The notes beneath the pieces are model-generated. The model worked only from the letters and a program-made list of their open reading frames with translations. It was not told the DNA's origin and ran no database searches. From Xestospongia bergquistia (taxonomy: Eukaryota; Porifera; Demospongiae; Haplosclerida; Petrosiidae), in the NCBI GenBank assembly GCA_963965975.1, contig OZ014417.1, forward strand, positions 5,375,821-5,439,820: 64,000 nucleotides of DNA, given 5' to 3'. A program made the position numbers and the translations under genes. Shown here piece after piece: positions 41,101 to 54,640 of the stretch; within the stretch, counting starts at the first letter, position 1, and each line of letters opens with the position of its first letter.

Positions 41101-42330
41101 GGAAAAATTACTTTAAGACACAGTAGATGGGACAGTTATATTAGAACACATTATACAGTAGAGTTACATTAGAACATAGTAAACGGGACAGTTACATTAG
41201 AACACAGAAGTTGGGACAGTTACATTGGAACACATTACATTGGACAATTACTTTAGGACACATTAGATTGGACAGTTAGATGAGGACACAGTAGATCAGA
41301 TGGTTACATTAAAACGTAGTAGATCAGACAGTTACTTTAGAAAACTATAGATGGAACAGTTTACATTATAACACAGTAGATGAGACATTTATGTTAGAAT
41401 ACAGTAGATGGAACAATTACTTTAGGACACAGTAGATGGGACAGTTATATTAGGACACAATAGACCGTAGAGTCACATTACAACATAGTAAACGGGACAG
41501 TTACATTAAAACACCGAAGTTGGGACAGTTACATTGGAACACATTACATTGGACAATTACTTTAGGACACATTAGATTGGACAGTTAGATGAGGACACAG
41601 TAGATCAGACGGTTACATTAAAACGTAGTAGATCAGACAGTTACTTTAGAACATGGTAGATGGAACAGTTACATTAGAACACAGTAGATGAGACAGTTAT
41701 GTTAGACTACAGTAGATGGAGCAATTACTTTAGGACACAGTAGATGGGACAGTTATATCAGAACACATTAGACAGTAGAGTTACATTAGAACATAGTAAA
41801 CGGGACAGTTACATTAGAACACAGAAGTTGGGACAGTTACATTGGAACACATTACATTGGACAATTACTTTAGGACACATTAGATTGGACAGTTAGATGA
41901 GGACACAGTAGATCAGACGGTTACATTAAAACGTAGTAGATCAGACAGTTACTTTAGAACATGGTAGATGGAACAGTTTACATTAGAACACAGTAGATGA
42001 GACAGTTACAACAAAACACTGTAGATGAGACAATTACATCAGGACACAGTAGATAGGACAGTTACAACAAAAAGCAGTAGATGGGACAATTACATCAGGA
42101 CACAGTACATAGAACAGTTGCATTTGCACACAGTAGAAACCGTTACATTAGAATGCAGTAGATAGCTAAATTAGGACAAGGTAGATGGGACAGTTAATAT
42201 AGGACACAGAAGTTGGGACAATCACATTAGAACACAGCAGATGAGACAGTTATGTTAGAGCACAGCAGATAGACAGTTACATTAGAACACAGTAGATGGG
42301 AGAGTTATATTAGGACACAGTAGAGAGGAA
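38106..42330. repeat. 28-bp satellite, block 1, with 11-monomer higher-order repeat
   Basis: About 150 direct monomers of 28 bp with core ggacagttacattagaacac plus agtagatg. From about 39190 to 42005 the monomers are arranged in a higher-order unit of eleven distinct monomers (308 bp; 309 bp in copies with an extra T in gaacagtttacatt). The marker acattacatt recurs at 39381, 39690, 39999, 40307, 40615, 40924, 41232, 41541 and 41849. More diverged copies extend left to about 38560. The repeat has stops in every frame and no spacer-like unique sequence. Confidence 0.95.
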
Positions 42331-43640
42331 TACTAATGATTACAAGATGGAATGTACTGATTACCAAAATTAATGCTAAAACTACTAGAGATGGAAGATA
42401 TTCTAGTACTGTAGACAGTTGATTGGCTCTACTGTAATAATTGAAAACAGGATTTTGGTTAAATACTGTTATACATTTTATATAGAGGATGCCATTAGGG
42501 TATAGTGTAGGTTTTAACATTTAACCCTTGAGTGAGCTATAAAGGCAAGTTCTATACAGTACATGCACTAGACCTATACTCTATGCTATTAAAAAGAATG
42601 TTAAGACATATCATATTATATGTGTACTTTAAGGCTCATTTCATATTCTAGCATGCAAAGAAAATTGTTTAATATCGATGTATGTACCAACTCAAGTAAA
42701 ATTAATATGCTCTAGAAAAGCTATGATGAAGGCTTGTCATGCATATACATATACTTGTGATTACAGTTACTCTTGACTAATTTTGATACTTCTCAGATCA
42801 CAATCTTTGTTGTAGAAACAAAGCACCAACATCACTGTAGAGATAGTAAAAAAATTATTTCACAACGGTTATCAGAGAATTATATCATAAGTAAATTATC
42901 AATAACATCAAATATCATTAAGTGATAGACATAGCTTACAAGATGTTGTTGAGACTGAGAGACTCAAGGAGATAGATAATCCATGATATAGAGCAGCAAC
43001 CATAGAAAAGAAAAATATATTATTTGTCCTAACTCACCATTAATAGGAACATCATCTTTAATATATGTTCCTAAATGATTATAAATTTATTATATACTAA
43101 TATCTGTTATGACGTATAACTTACCAGTGGCCATTTTTTTCTTTCTGTATATGTGCATATATGTAAAAATAACAATGTTTATTTTGTTAAAAATTTATAT
43201 ATAACTCACCATTATATTGTTGTGGCTGTATATATTAAATTATGTAGGTAAGAGATAACCAGTAATATAATAATTATAAAAAATTATTGCATGTACAATA
43301 TATCTAACTTACAAGGTAACAGTTGAGAGAACATGACCAGATCATCTTAGAAGATAAAAATCTAACTACATAATGGAATATATAATGTTGGCTAACATTG
43401 GTTAGAATGTTATATATACAACTCACAACCAGTTTAGTGTGACTAGGTATATAACATTAAATGAAAGCACAGTAACAAACAATGATCATGCACTTAATAA
43501 GTAAACAGTTAATAAAAGCGAATCAAGTGATATAAATTACAATCAAAAAAGGCTAAATATTCATGCATAATAAAAAATCAATATCAGGACATTAACAATT
43601 CTAGCTAACACTAAGTAACCAGTAGAGTTAATACAATATA
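42331..43640. other. Non-satellite island between the two satellite blocks
   Basis: AT-rich. On the minus strand several short segments end in good donor sequences (near 43036, 43118, 43207, 43311 and 43425), the one at 43118 following ATGGCCACT. They resemble a series of mini-exons but show no recognisable protein motif. Confidence 0.4.
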
Positions 43641-46610
43641 ACAAATTTGAATAGACAGGATGGTTACATAAGCACACAGTAAAAAAGGACAGCTACATTA
43701 GAAAACAACAGACAGGACAGTCACATTAGGACAAACTACACAAGAAAATTATATTAGGACAATTTAGAAAGAATTAGGACAAGTAGACAGGACAATTAAA
43801 TTAACATACCATAGACATTGAAGTTACATTAGGTCATAGCAGACGGAACAATTACATTAGGACACATTAGACAGGACTGATAGGTAGATGAGACAGTTAT
43901 GTTAGGACAGAATAGAAGGGATGATTACATTAGAATACAGTAGATGAGACAGGTAGATTAGAACAGTAGACAAGAGTCACATTAGGACATAGCAGATGGG
44001 ACAATTACATAAGGACACGGTAGATAGGAAAATTACTTTAGTACACAGTAGACAGGACAAATACATTAGGACACAGTAAATGGAAAAATGACATTAGGTC
44101 ACAGGAGATAATACAAATGCATTAGGAGACAATAGAGGAGCAGTTACATTAGAACGCAGCATACAGGTCAATTATATAAGACATGAGAGAGTTACATTAG
44201 GAGACAATAGAGGAAACAATTACATTTGCACACAGCAGCAAGACAAGTACATTAGAACACAGTAGAAGGGATATTTACATTTGGATACAGTAGACATGAC
44301 ATTTACATGGGAATGGAGTATATTGACAATTATAGAACATGGTAGAAGGAACAAATACAATAGAACATAGTAGACAAGACAAATGCATTAGGACACAGTA
44401 GATGGGGAAATTACAGTAGGACACAGTAGAGGGACAATTACATTAGGAAATGAGGCAGTCACAATAGGACACAGTAGACAAGACAGTTGTATTAAGACAC
44501 AGTAGACAGCAAATTACATTAGCAGCTGACAGCACAATTACATTAGGAAACAGTAGACAAGACAGTTATACTTAGACACAGTACATTGGACAGAATGGAC
44601 AGTACAATTACATTATCACACAGTAGTTGAGACAAATATGCTCGGACACAGTAGAAGGGAAAACGTACATCAGGATACAACAGATCAAACAATTATGTTA
44701 GGACACAGTAGAAGGGACAGTTACGTTTGGAGACAGTAGATAGGAAAATTACATTACAGCACAGTAGACAGCATGTTACGTTAGGACACAGTAAACAGGA
44801 CAGTTATGTTAGAACACAGTAGACTGGACAACTATACTAGCACACAGTAGATTGGACAGTTACAATAGGACACAGTAGACAAGGCAGTTAGTTACATTAT
44901 GACACAGAAAACCTGATAATTATGTTAGAGCACACTAGACAAAACAGTTACAATACGATACAGTAGACCAGATGGTTACGTTAGGACACAGTAGTTAGAG
45001 CAATTACATTAGGACACAGTAGATGGGAAAATTATACCAAGACAATGTAGGTTGCATAGTAACATTAGACACAATTGACAGGACAATTAAATTAGGACAC
45101 AGTAGATGGGACAATTACATTAAGACACAGTAGACAGGATGTGACCTTAGGACACAGTAAATAGAACAGTTACGTTAGGACAAAGTAGACAGTTCAATTA
45201 TACTAGGACACAGTAGATGGGACAGTTACAATAGGACACAGTAGACAAGACAATTAGTTACATTCTGATACAGTAGAACTGATAATTATGTTAGGACACA
45301 CTAGACAGGACATTACATTACAACACAGCAGACCTGATTGTTACATTGAAACAATTACGTTAGGACACAGTAGATGGGAAAATTATACCAAGACACTGTA
45401 GGTCGCATAGTTACATTAGACACAATTGACAGGACAATTAAATTAGGACACAGTAGATGGGACAATTACATTACAACACAGTAGACAGGACATTACATTA
45501 GAACACAGTAAATGGGACAGTTACATTAGGACACAGTAGATGGGACACTTATACTAGGACACAGTATATGGGACAGTTACAATAGGACACAGTAGACAAG
45601 ACAGCTAGTTACATTATGACACAGTAGACCTGATAATTATGTTAGGACAGAATAGAAGGGATGATTACATTAGGATACAGTAGACGAGACAGGTACATTA
45701 GAACACAGTAGACAAGAGTGACAGTAGGACATAGCAGATGGGACAATTATATAGGGATACAGTAGATAGGAAAATTACCTTAGTACACAGTAGACAGGAC
45801 AAATACATTAGGACACAATAAATGGAAAAATGACATTAGGTCACAGGAGATGATACAAATACATTAGGAGACAATAGAGGAGCAGTTACATTAGAACACA
45901 GCAGACAGGTCAATTATATAAGACATGAGAGAGTTACATTAGGAGACAATAGAGGAAACAATTACATTTGGACACAGCAGACAAGACAAGTACATTAGAA
46001 CACAGTAGAAGGGACGGTTACGTTAGGACACAGAAGACAGGTCAATTATACTAGGACACAATAGATGGGATAGTTACAATAGGACACAGTAGACAAGACA
46101 GTTAGTTAACATTATGACACAGTAGACCTCATGGTTACATTGGAACAATTATGTTACACAACACAGTAGACAGAATGTTACATTAGGACCCAGTAAAAGG
46201 GACAGTTACGTTAGGATACAGTAGACAGACAATTATAATAGGACACAAAAGATAGGATAGTTACAATAGGTCACAGTAGACAAGACAGTTAGTTACATTA
46301 TGACACAGTAGACCTCATGGTTACATTGGAACAATTACGCTACACAACACAGTAGACAGGATGTTACATTAGGACACAGTGAATGAGACAGTTACATTAG
46401 GATACAGTAGACGGGACAATTATACTAGGACACAATAGATAGGATAGTTACAATAGGTCACAGTAGACAAGACAGTTAGTTACATTATGAATTTATGACA
46501 CAGTAGATCGGATGGTTACATTGGAACAATTAAGTTAGGACACAGTGGATGGGAAAATTATACTAGGACACTGTAAGTTACATAGTTACATTAGACACAA
46601 TTGACAGGAC
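43641..46610. repeat. 28-bp satellite, block 2 (diverged subfamily)
   Basis: About 100 monomers of the same family in the same orientation, mostly with ttaggacacagtagac instead of ttagaacacagtagat, and far less regular than block 1. A segment of about 370 bp beginning ttaggacagaatagaaggg at 43902 is repeated at 45642, 1,740 bp apart. A variant with ttagttacattatgacacag recurs at irregular distances (near 44888, 45606, 46290 and 46470). Confidence 0.92.
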
Positions 46611-46879
46611 AATGTAAAGAAATAAAAAGACAGCGTTGGTGTGGTATATTAGGAGAACTGAGTAAAATCCAATTAAGTTTAGACTGTCCTTATGATACAA
46701 AGAATGTAGGGAGCAATCAACAGATGTTTAATATTTTATGATACGGTTATGTTGTATATAAGGATACATTAGAACACTGAATATAGGATAATAAATAAAT
46801 TTAATGGGTGGTAGTAACTACATTTATATTGTTCATAGAGCAGGTTTATAGGGAATACAATATATACTATGAAAACAAT

Positions 46880-47650
46880 TTTCTATAGTGAAAGGATAAT
46901 ACGCTATCAAAATAATAGAGATATACATATGCTGTAATGCACTACACAACAAGTGGAAGACAAGAGAAATTGTCTGACGATTACAAGCTGATACTGTACA
47001 AAAGTAGACACAATGGGGGTAAATACACTTGTACTAAATAAAAACACTTGACTAATTTTATTCAGATTTGCTACATTGTACTAAATATACTGGTTACTAA
47101 AGTGTATATATTACAGAGAAAAGGACTAGTGAGATATTATGCTTAAAAATGAGTTATGATAGGCTTAGTTTAGAATACAGATGCACTAAAGCTAAGGGCT
47201 AAAGCTCATTGAATTTATAAGTTAAGTTGGGCAAGCTAGATATACTAACAAACATGGAGTACTAACAATTTACTATAATGTAAGGATAATAGGCTATCAA
47301 TAATAGAGATATCTATATGCTGTAATGCACTACACAACAAGTGCAAGAGAGGAGGAATTGTCTGGCAATTACAAGCTGATACTGATACAAAAGTAGACAC
47401 AATGGGGGTAAATAGGCTTGTACTAAATAAATACACTTGACTAATTTTATTCAGACTTGCTACACTGTACTAAATATACTGGTTAATAAAGTCTGTGTAT
47501 TACAGAGAAAAGAACTAGTGAGATATTGACAGGCTTAGCTAGATAACAGATGCACTAAAACTAAAGGCTAAAGCTCATTGAATATAAAAGATAAGTTGGG
47601 CAAGCCAGTATACTAACACACATGGAGTATTGCTACTCTGACCGTATTTG
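46880..47650. repeat. 390-bp tandem duplication
   Basis: Two copies, about 46880-47270 and 47271-47650, share long identical stretches, including aatgcactacacaacaagtg and agtagacacaatgggggtaa. No coding content. Confidence 0.9.
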
Positions 47651-49259
47651 TTACTACTGTCTTTCTCTTTTGTTGTAGCCAAGAACATCATTGTCTCAGA
47701 TTTACTGAAGAGAACACTTGTCATATGACTTGGCTGTATGGAAAACATTTCCTTCTTCTGTCTTGCTAAACAGCCTTGCAGAAATAAACTCCTGACAAAT
47801 CAAGTTCCTTTTTCTGTCTTGCTAAAGAGCTCTGTAGAAGTAAAGTCCTGACACACTAGTTGCTAAAATGAAGTAATGCCGTCTGAGTTTATTAATTTCT
47901 AGTACAAATTTGGCGCCACTAGTGTAGCTAATCGAACTGAGCATGCTCAGTTGATCATAGATATTGCGCCATGATAGTAACGACAACTATCTTATCTAGT
48001 ACACAATGAAGATTGTCTGTCTGAATATAAGTTTATTAATCACAAATATATGAAGCCCTGCCATTGTGTTACAATACGTCATCACCTCGTTACAATGGGT
48101 GGAGTTGCTCAATTTAACTCCCTATATCTTATCTAGCATTTCGACCAATTAAGGAAGACAAGCCAGCAAATTATATGATTTATTAAGTATGCTTCACAAT
48201 GAAGAATAGTTGAAACAGTATAAATATAAAATCATATCAATATAACAAGATATTAATATTAACATAAATAAAATCAGTTTCATTAATGTATACATCTGTA
48301 ATGTCTATATTTTACAGTTATCTTTGTAGAGTGTGCAGTAGTCAATGATTAAGATATGGTAAGTTGATGAAGTTGACTTTCTTTAAACTATACCATCTAG
48401 AATTATAATAAGAGGATGACCACTTAATAACAACTGTTGAGCAGTAGTTCCAATAAAGTCACAGGATCAGGGACAAGAATGTCAGACATCATATACCTCC
48501 ATTATAAGCTGATACTATTACTACTGTGTTTCAATTTGTACAAATGCTTTCGTTATCTAATGGAGTTAATTAAGAAATAAAACAGTTATATTTTAACAAC
48601 TATTTTCACTTACATTTTATGTACTAAATGAAGGCCAAGGAGATATGACAATAATCTCTCTCTGTCCTAGTAGCCATTTTGTTATGGGCGTGCCAACAGA
48701 AGCACTAGCCACACCTTCCTTCCACTAGTTGTACACCATAGTCATGAGACCTGCTGCACCAAACATAAAGAACCATGGGTGCCCGGAGAGCACTTAGCTG
48801 GCTCAGAGTCAACCGTTTAGTAAGTATATAGCTAAAAGAAGTATTGAAATAATTATGTAACATTGAGTAATTACTTTAAGGCTGTACATATATCTCTTAA
48901 TATAATGCTGGATATATTACATGCATCATATCTAACATGAAATTGGTCAACATTGAGCTATGTACAGCATCATACCCAGACCTACAATGTTTCCTAATGT
49001 TTGTAGGTCTGGGTGTGAGACTATGTGGAGTCTGACTTCTGGTTTGGTCATTGTCACAAAATTCAGTAATAGGTAACCTCCTTCATTTAAAGATTGATAA
49101 TTAGAGACAATCAATATGAAAGTGTATCTCAATGACTTTAGAATTCAGAGTACATTAAGTAGTTATATGTGACTTGTTCTTTTATTTATTTAGACTAATT
49201 CAATGAGATATCTGAGTACAACATAACCAACAAAGAGATACAAAGTTACCAGACACCTG
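47651..49259. other. Intergenic, no gene established
   Basis: It contains a diverged direct repeat of about 58 bp (47751-47860, ctgtcttgctaaa...gaaataaa/gtaaa) and the hairpin listed separately. An ATG at 48777 opens a 15-codon frame ending at a good donor (gtaagt), which could be a first exon, but nothing supports it further. Confidence 0.4.
48974..49014. repeat. Perfect 14-bp inverted repeat (hairpin)
   Basis: acccagacctacaa at 48974-48987 is followed after 13 bp by its exact complement ttgtaggtctgggt at 49001-49014. It lies about 250 bp before the transposase remnant. No U-tract follows. Confidence 0.85.
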
Positions 49260-50455
49260 TTAATTGATGATTTTTATTGTGAAGTCATCAGACGAAAAAT
49301 ATACCACCTCTATCAGAACAAAGAGCACATGACACTGTCGAAGTTGCTTGGTGTCTTAAAAGAGGATAACCTCTTTCACGGTCAGTGGTCAACCCTCAAC
49401 ATTTTGCTAATGGAAATAGGTTACAATTGAGTCACCATAACTTTTCGTATGATGCCCATTAATATTGCACTTTATAGACATAAGAGAGTGGGTGAAAGAT
49501 GCCACTACTACGAACAACCTCGCATTATTGAACAGAAGCACACTTACCTTCGTCGAATGGTGAAGAACCGCCAAGAGAATAGGCCAGTTGTTTACTTTGA
49601 TAAAACCTAGGGCAATGCTTATGATTGTAAAGAATGCGATTGGGTAGAGAGGGATGATGTGACTGACAGAACTCTTGGTGGTATAGAAAGGCCTCCTGGG
49701 AACGGTTACACAACTTATTATTCTTGGAGCCGTTGATAAGATTGGTTGGATTCCCAATACCACTCTCATATTCAGATCCAAAAAAATACTGGTGATTACC
49801 ATGATGAGTGCTGATCATTTTGAGGAGTGGTTTGCTACCAAACTTTTCCCAAATGTTCCACCTAACAGTCTTATTGTCATGGATAACGCCTCATATCATA
49901 GTCGTCCTAGTGACCCTGTTCCAGTCAAAAGTTGTACAAAGCAAAAGATGCAAGATTGGCTCCAGGCAAAGGGAGTTGAATTCCCAAGAAATGCCTTGAA
50001 AGCTGAATTATATAGCATCACACAATGATTGAAACCTACCCATCGCTACATTGTTGATGACATGAGTATTGCTGCAAGTAAGAACTTAGTCGAGATAGGC
50101 TTTGTATTTATTGATATGTACATCATACAGGGCATGAGGTGGTCTGACTCCCTTTGCTCACTGCACTCTCAATCCTATTGAGTTGGCATGGACACAGGTT
50201 AAAGGTCACATCAAGGCCAACATTTGTGCATTTAATCTCCTTGAGGTTGAGCAGCTGGCATGGGAGGATTTTGATGTTGTGACACCTGACTGTTGGAAGA
50301 GCCTCATTCAACATGTTAAGATCCACTTTGAAGACCACTATTGGTCTAATAATGGCCTCTATGAAGAGTTAGTGGATGAGTTCATCATTCGAGTTGGAGA
50401 TGAATTGGATGAGTCTGATGATTCAGCTCAATCTGATAGTTCTGATGACGATTAG
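49260..50455 (+). pseudogene. Decayed IS630/Tc1-mariner-type DDE transposase
   Basis: The helix-turn-helix part is near 49265-49430 (DDFYCEVIRRKIYHLY, then LSKLLGVLKED and LNILLMEIGY). The first catalytic Asp region follows near 49595 (YFDKT, next codon TAG), then DYHDE near 49795. The second Asp is at VMDNASYHS (near 49880), and QDWLQAKG-EFP and LKAELY follow. The third acidic residue is in LNPIELAW near 50170-50190, followed by VKGHIKANICAFNLLEVEQL. This is the order of the intronless IS630/Tc1-mariner-like transposases common in invertebrates. At least four frameshifts and several stops break it. The last 90 codons (50183-50455) end in an Asp/Ser-rich tail. Confidence 0.8.
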
Positions 50456-53400
50456 TTCTAGGCATTCTCAGTCTTCCTTCTCTGTCAAAAGGTTTTTTCA
50501 AAACCATGGTGTCCTTATAGCTGCCTCAAATCGCAAAAGACAATACCTGGTTATTGTTTTAATAATAATGACTGTTATAATGGAACGTCTGTTCATATAA
50601 TTAGAATTGTACTACTGTTTATGTAGCTACATCACCTTCAATTTCATAATACATTAGTAATTAATAGTATTATCTTTGTATTTTTCATAATTATGTAACT
50701 TGTATATTATTGATTAATTGAATCAATTTGGGATTAATCCATTTTTACAATTTTGGTACATAATTTATGTAATAATGTGTAATATATAACTTGTTTTGTA
50801 ATAACAAACCAACTCTGTCAAACTGTTTGTATATGTAGTTACATGTATTTGAAACTTTAAGCAAAACATGTTGTGATGCTGGTAGTCTACAACTATAGGC
50901 TGTGTTTATCAGTTAAGAATATATCATTAAGTCTGTGCTGAATTTTAGGTATGAGAAGGCATGACATTTTTTTCTTCTCACAATAACACCAAAATGAGAA
51001 TATTCTCTATATTTTCAAATATAATGTCAAAGTTTATGTCACACAGAGTATGAGTATTCATATGTATTTTACTAAAGGGTGTTGTATTAGTATATCATAA
51101 AAAAGGTTGATTTAACCAATCCATGGTCTTTTTTAGTACACATAATACATAATATAGTAGTTAAGGGTACACCTTTTTATAATTGAAGTTCAAATAGAAA
51201 ATAGAGTATCTGTTATGTATATTGTATAAATTACCTAACTAATTAGACATTAGAAAGATACTTAAAGCTCTGAAAATCAACTACATTTCTTCAATCTTGT
51301 CATTATAGTAGTTACCTCACTGACCTATAGATGTGTTAAGTAAAAGTTAATAAGATGTTAAAGCAATCACAGTATATCAAATTTTATGTCATCATAGAAG
51401 CTTACATGTGATCATCATATGGCTCACACACAACTAATTATTAACAAATGTGATTTGCATGCAACACTCAACATTTAAAAGTCAAGTCAAATATTGACGC
51501 AATGCAGATCAGAGGATCTATGATAAATGGAATACGAGAGATTTTCAAACTGTGAATAGATGTCCTTTATTTGAGGTCATGTTACATAGACAATGCTGTT
51601 TCACGCCACCAAATAAGTTATATATTTTAAATACAATTCACATTCCCACACAAAGCTTGACAATTTTAGTGTTCTGTCACAAGATTGTATGCATGTGACC
51701 GTGATTATGCAATTGTAGTTTTATTAGAACAATTAAAAATGAAGATACTGGTAGTTAAAGCAGATTAATAACAATAGACTTGTCAGTACTATGTACATTC
51801 AACACTAGAGTGTATGGCTGAGTATTTATGGAGATCTAAAATGAATCTGATTTTGCATACGGTTGACATCATGAAACAATTTCGACTAACAAAATGATTC
51901 AACAGTGACAGATATTCACAGATATAAAGTCTTCATTTGCTTAATAATTTACTAGTACTACATTAACAGTACATTGAAGTTGGTAGTCTAGTACTTTGAG
52001 AAGTTGGATGATGAAGATCCACACATTTCTCTGGATATATCAAATGTAGAAGCTACTGCAAAGTAAAGTTGGTGGCAATGTCTAGACTGGGAGCTTGTCA
52101 GTATTCATATAATTGGGAAAGCACTAGATTACCAACTATAATGTATCGTTGATGTAGTACTAATAAATTAATTGGAAAAGCATTAGACTGACTATGAACT
52201 ATAATGTATTGTCCATGTAGTACAAATAAATGATCCATTCACTATCCTTATCAGGACTAACATTAAAGCGATATCGATAGTATTGACGTCAGAGATACTG
52301 GAGTTCTCTTCATAAAAAACTGAGTCATACAAACTGTAAAAGAACAAAAGTAATTGAGAATGTACTAGACACCAACTATAATGTATTGTCAATGCAGTAC
52401 TAATAAATATAAAATGATTAATATTGAGTATCCCAGATTTACATGTATTGAACTACAAAACATACTTACTATTAGCAGTTCACATATAAACTATGGCTAC
52501 TAAATACCGTCAACTATCAATTTGACCTAAGTGTGTGTGTGTGTCTCTCTCTCTCTGTCATTTATATTTTCAACAATTCCAAGATATATTGGTGTAACAT
52601 ACCATGGACTCTGCTCAGAAACATATATATCAGTATTATCTTTGTTACAAAAGGTAGTTATTTGTGTAAACTTCTCTTTCTCTCTCTCTCTCTCAAACAT
52701 ATATAGCAGTATTACACTGTGTTAAATGTTAGATCTGTGTAAAATGATAATGTGTCCAATCCTAACTTCCATCTTTTTGTGTTGACCATTATAAGACTTT
52801 ATTGATATCATCTAAGTTGATGGCATTTAAGACAATATTGCATAATGTCAAGGGTTTCCTCATCCATAACACTAACCTCTACACCATAATTATTGATGTT
52901 TGTATGACATCTCTTAGCAGCATATATAATTATGTCTCAAGACATATCAACCTTCCTGATAATGATACTAATTAATGACATGAAGTAGTATATACTTTAT
53001 CTAAGGATTTAATTGGATGTATGCTAAATACTTTTTATATAATTGATATATATATATATATATATATGATTAATAATTATTAACTATAAGAAATTACTTA
53101 AAATTGATGATATGAACTTTTTAATTTCTTTTTATTAGGTCATTCTTCATTATAGTATGTATCAGTTCATGTTAGCATGTCAGTTGATGTAGCTAGTGAG
53201 TACTCTCCCAAGAAAATTAAACTGGCAAAAGAATATACTGGATTAATAGTTAAACCCTTGATCAAAAACAGTTTTTTAAAAGGAGAGATAATAAATATTT
53301 TATTTAATATAATAATGATATATACAACATGTATCTTTGATTTCCAATGGCATGTACATGTCACTTCAAATTAGCATTTTTAATTTCCTTTTTCAAATGA

Positions 53401-54440
53401 AATAATTTTCAGTATAATTTATTCCACTTCAAAGAGTACTTTTGGCCAAAACTTTCCTTGTATATACAATTAATAATGATGAATGAATTAGTGATACTGA
53501 TAATATTATAAATACAACAATGAACATACAATAATAATAAATGATTGGTTTTACAACAATAATCCAATTAATTGTTTGGTGATTGTAAATTAATATTATA
53601 ATTACAATGTTAAGACTATAATGAATGATATCTATTACTTTTACAATAATAATACAGTCTTTGTATTAGTGTAAGTAAATAACCATCACAAATATGATTG
53701 TAGAAAAAAACAATGTATAATTTCCATTACTTTTACAGTAACAATACAGTCATTGGATTAGTGTAAGTAAATAACAATCACAAATATGATTGTAGCAAAA
53801 ATAATGTTTAATTTCAATTGATGTTACATCATTTTATCATTATTATTACAATCATTGAATTAGTGTAAGTTAATAACCAACATAAAACCAATTGTCTGAA
53901 AAACGTGTTATTTTCTACGTTGATTCTAGTATAGAGTGGTAAAATACCATCAAAGATACAACACTATTACATTAATTGGTAACTTTTAACTATTGGAAAT
54001 ACTACAACTAATGTAGACCATCCATTTTCCAAACATTGTAAACTGAAAATTTACTCTGTGACTAAGGAATTCTCCATTGTTATGAGCCTAACTGTCACTT
54101 TACAATCAATACAGAGACTGATATATCTATGTGAACATTTAACCAGTGTACACAGAATAGAGATGACAATGAAAACAAAGACATTTGAAATCAATTAAGG
54201 TACAATGTTATCCATGTTTGTAAAAAGGCTAATGTTATAATCTCCCTGTAGAATTTAAAATTTGGAAAACATCTTTGAAGAAGATATGTCATCATCTTTC
54301 ATCAAAGCAACAGGAAATAAAAGAGATGCTGATTACAACTCCATATGCATGCTATTACTCATATAATACTGTAACAGAAGTGAATTCTATATAAAGGGGA
54401 GTGGGAAACAACAAATGAAAGGTCAGGGAACTTGTAAATT
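50456..54440. other. Intergenic, no gene seen; minor repeats
   Basis: AT-rich. Contents: a diverged tandem repeat around 52100-52400 (unit 70-80 bp around accaactataatgtattg), GT/CT microsatellites at 52533-52556 and 52676-52694, and a TA run at 53047-53066. A tandem repeat of 92-102 bp lies at about 53620-53880 (attagtgtaagtaaataac at 53665, 53757 and 53859). The open frames of 60-70 codons here show no domain. Confidence 0.6.
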
Positions 54441-54444
54441 AAAT

Positions 54445-54640
54445 ACATATTTTGCATCAAAAAATACTATGCATTGACTCATGACCAATCCATGGTACTA
54501 ACAGCTATAACTCCTTGGTAGTTGTAGTCAAATTTGATGAGGGTTACACTAGTACTGTTGGTTACTAGTGTTTGTCAAATTGTGAATATCAATTTGTGCC
54601 TCATCATTTTCTAACAGCAGTTAAAAAAGTTGCTTATACT
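54445..54640 (+). pseudogene. MULE-type transposase remnant upstream of A-prime
   Basis: A shorter counterpart of the 6431-7020 fragment: HQK-IL/CIDS, HG, VVVKFDEGY and CLSNCEY-FVPHHF can be read across shifted frames. It is followed by sequence aligned with 7400-7800. Its presence shows that the duplicated block includes several kb upstream of the PARP gene. Confidence 0.55.

Noticed and set aside
42960..43450. Series of minus-strand mini-exons
   Set aside because: Several donor-like sites exist but no motif, acceptor pairing or continuous frame could be established.
38106..46610. CRISPR-like array of short direct repeats
   Set aside because: Monomers are contiguous with no unique spacers, vary gradually and sit in a eukaryotic genome; this is satellite DNA.
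48777..48823. Possible first exon with ATG and gtaagt donor
   Set aside because: Only 15 codons and no downstream exon that continues it; could not be supported.
49407..49818. Minus-strand open frames of 97-131 codons
   Set aside because: They lie antisense to the transposase relic and have no recognisable content.
51000..54000. Short open frames of 60-70 codons
   Set aside because: Length is expected by chance in AT-rich DNA and several overlap on both strands.
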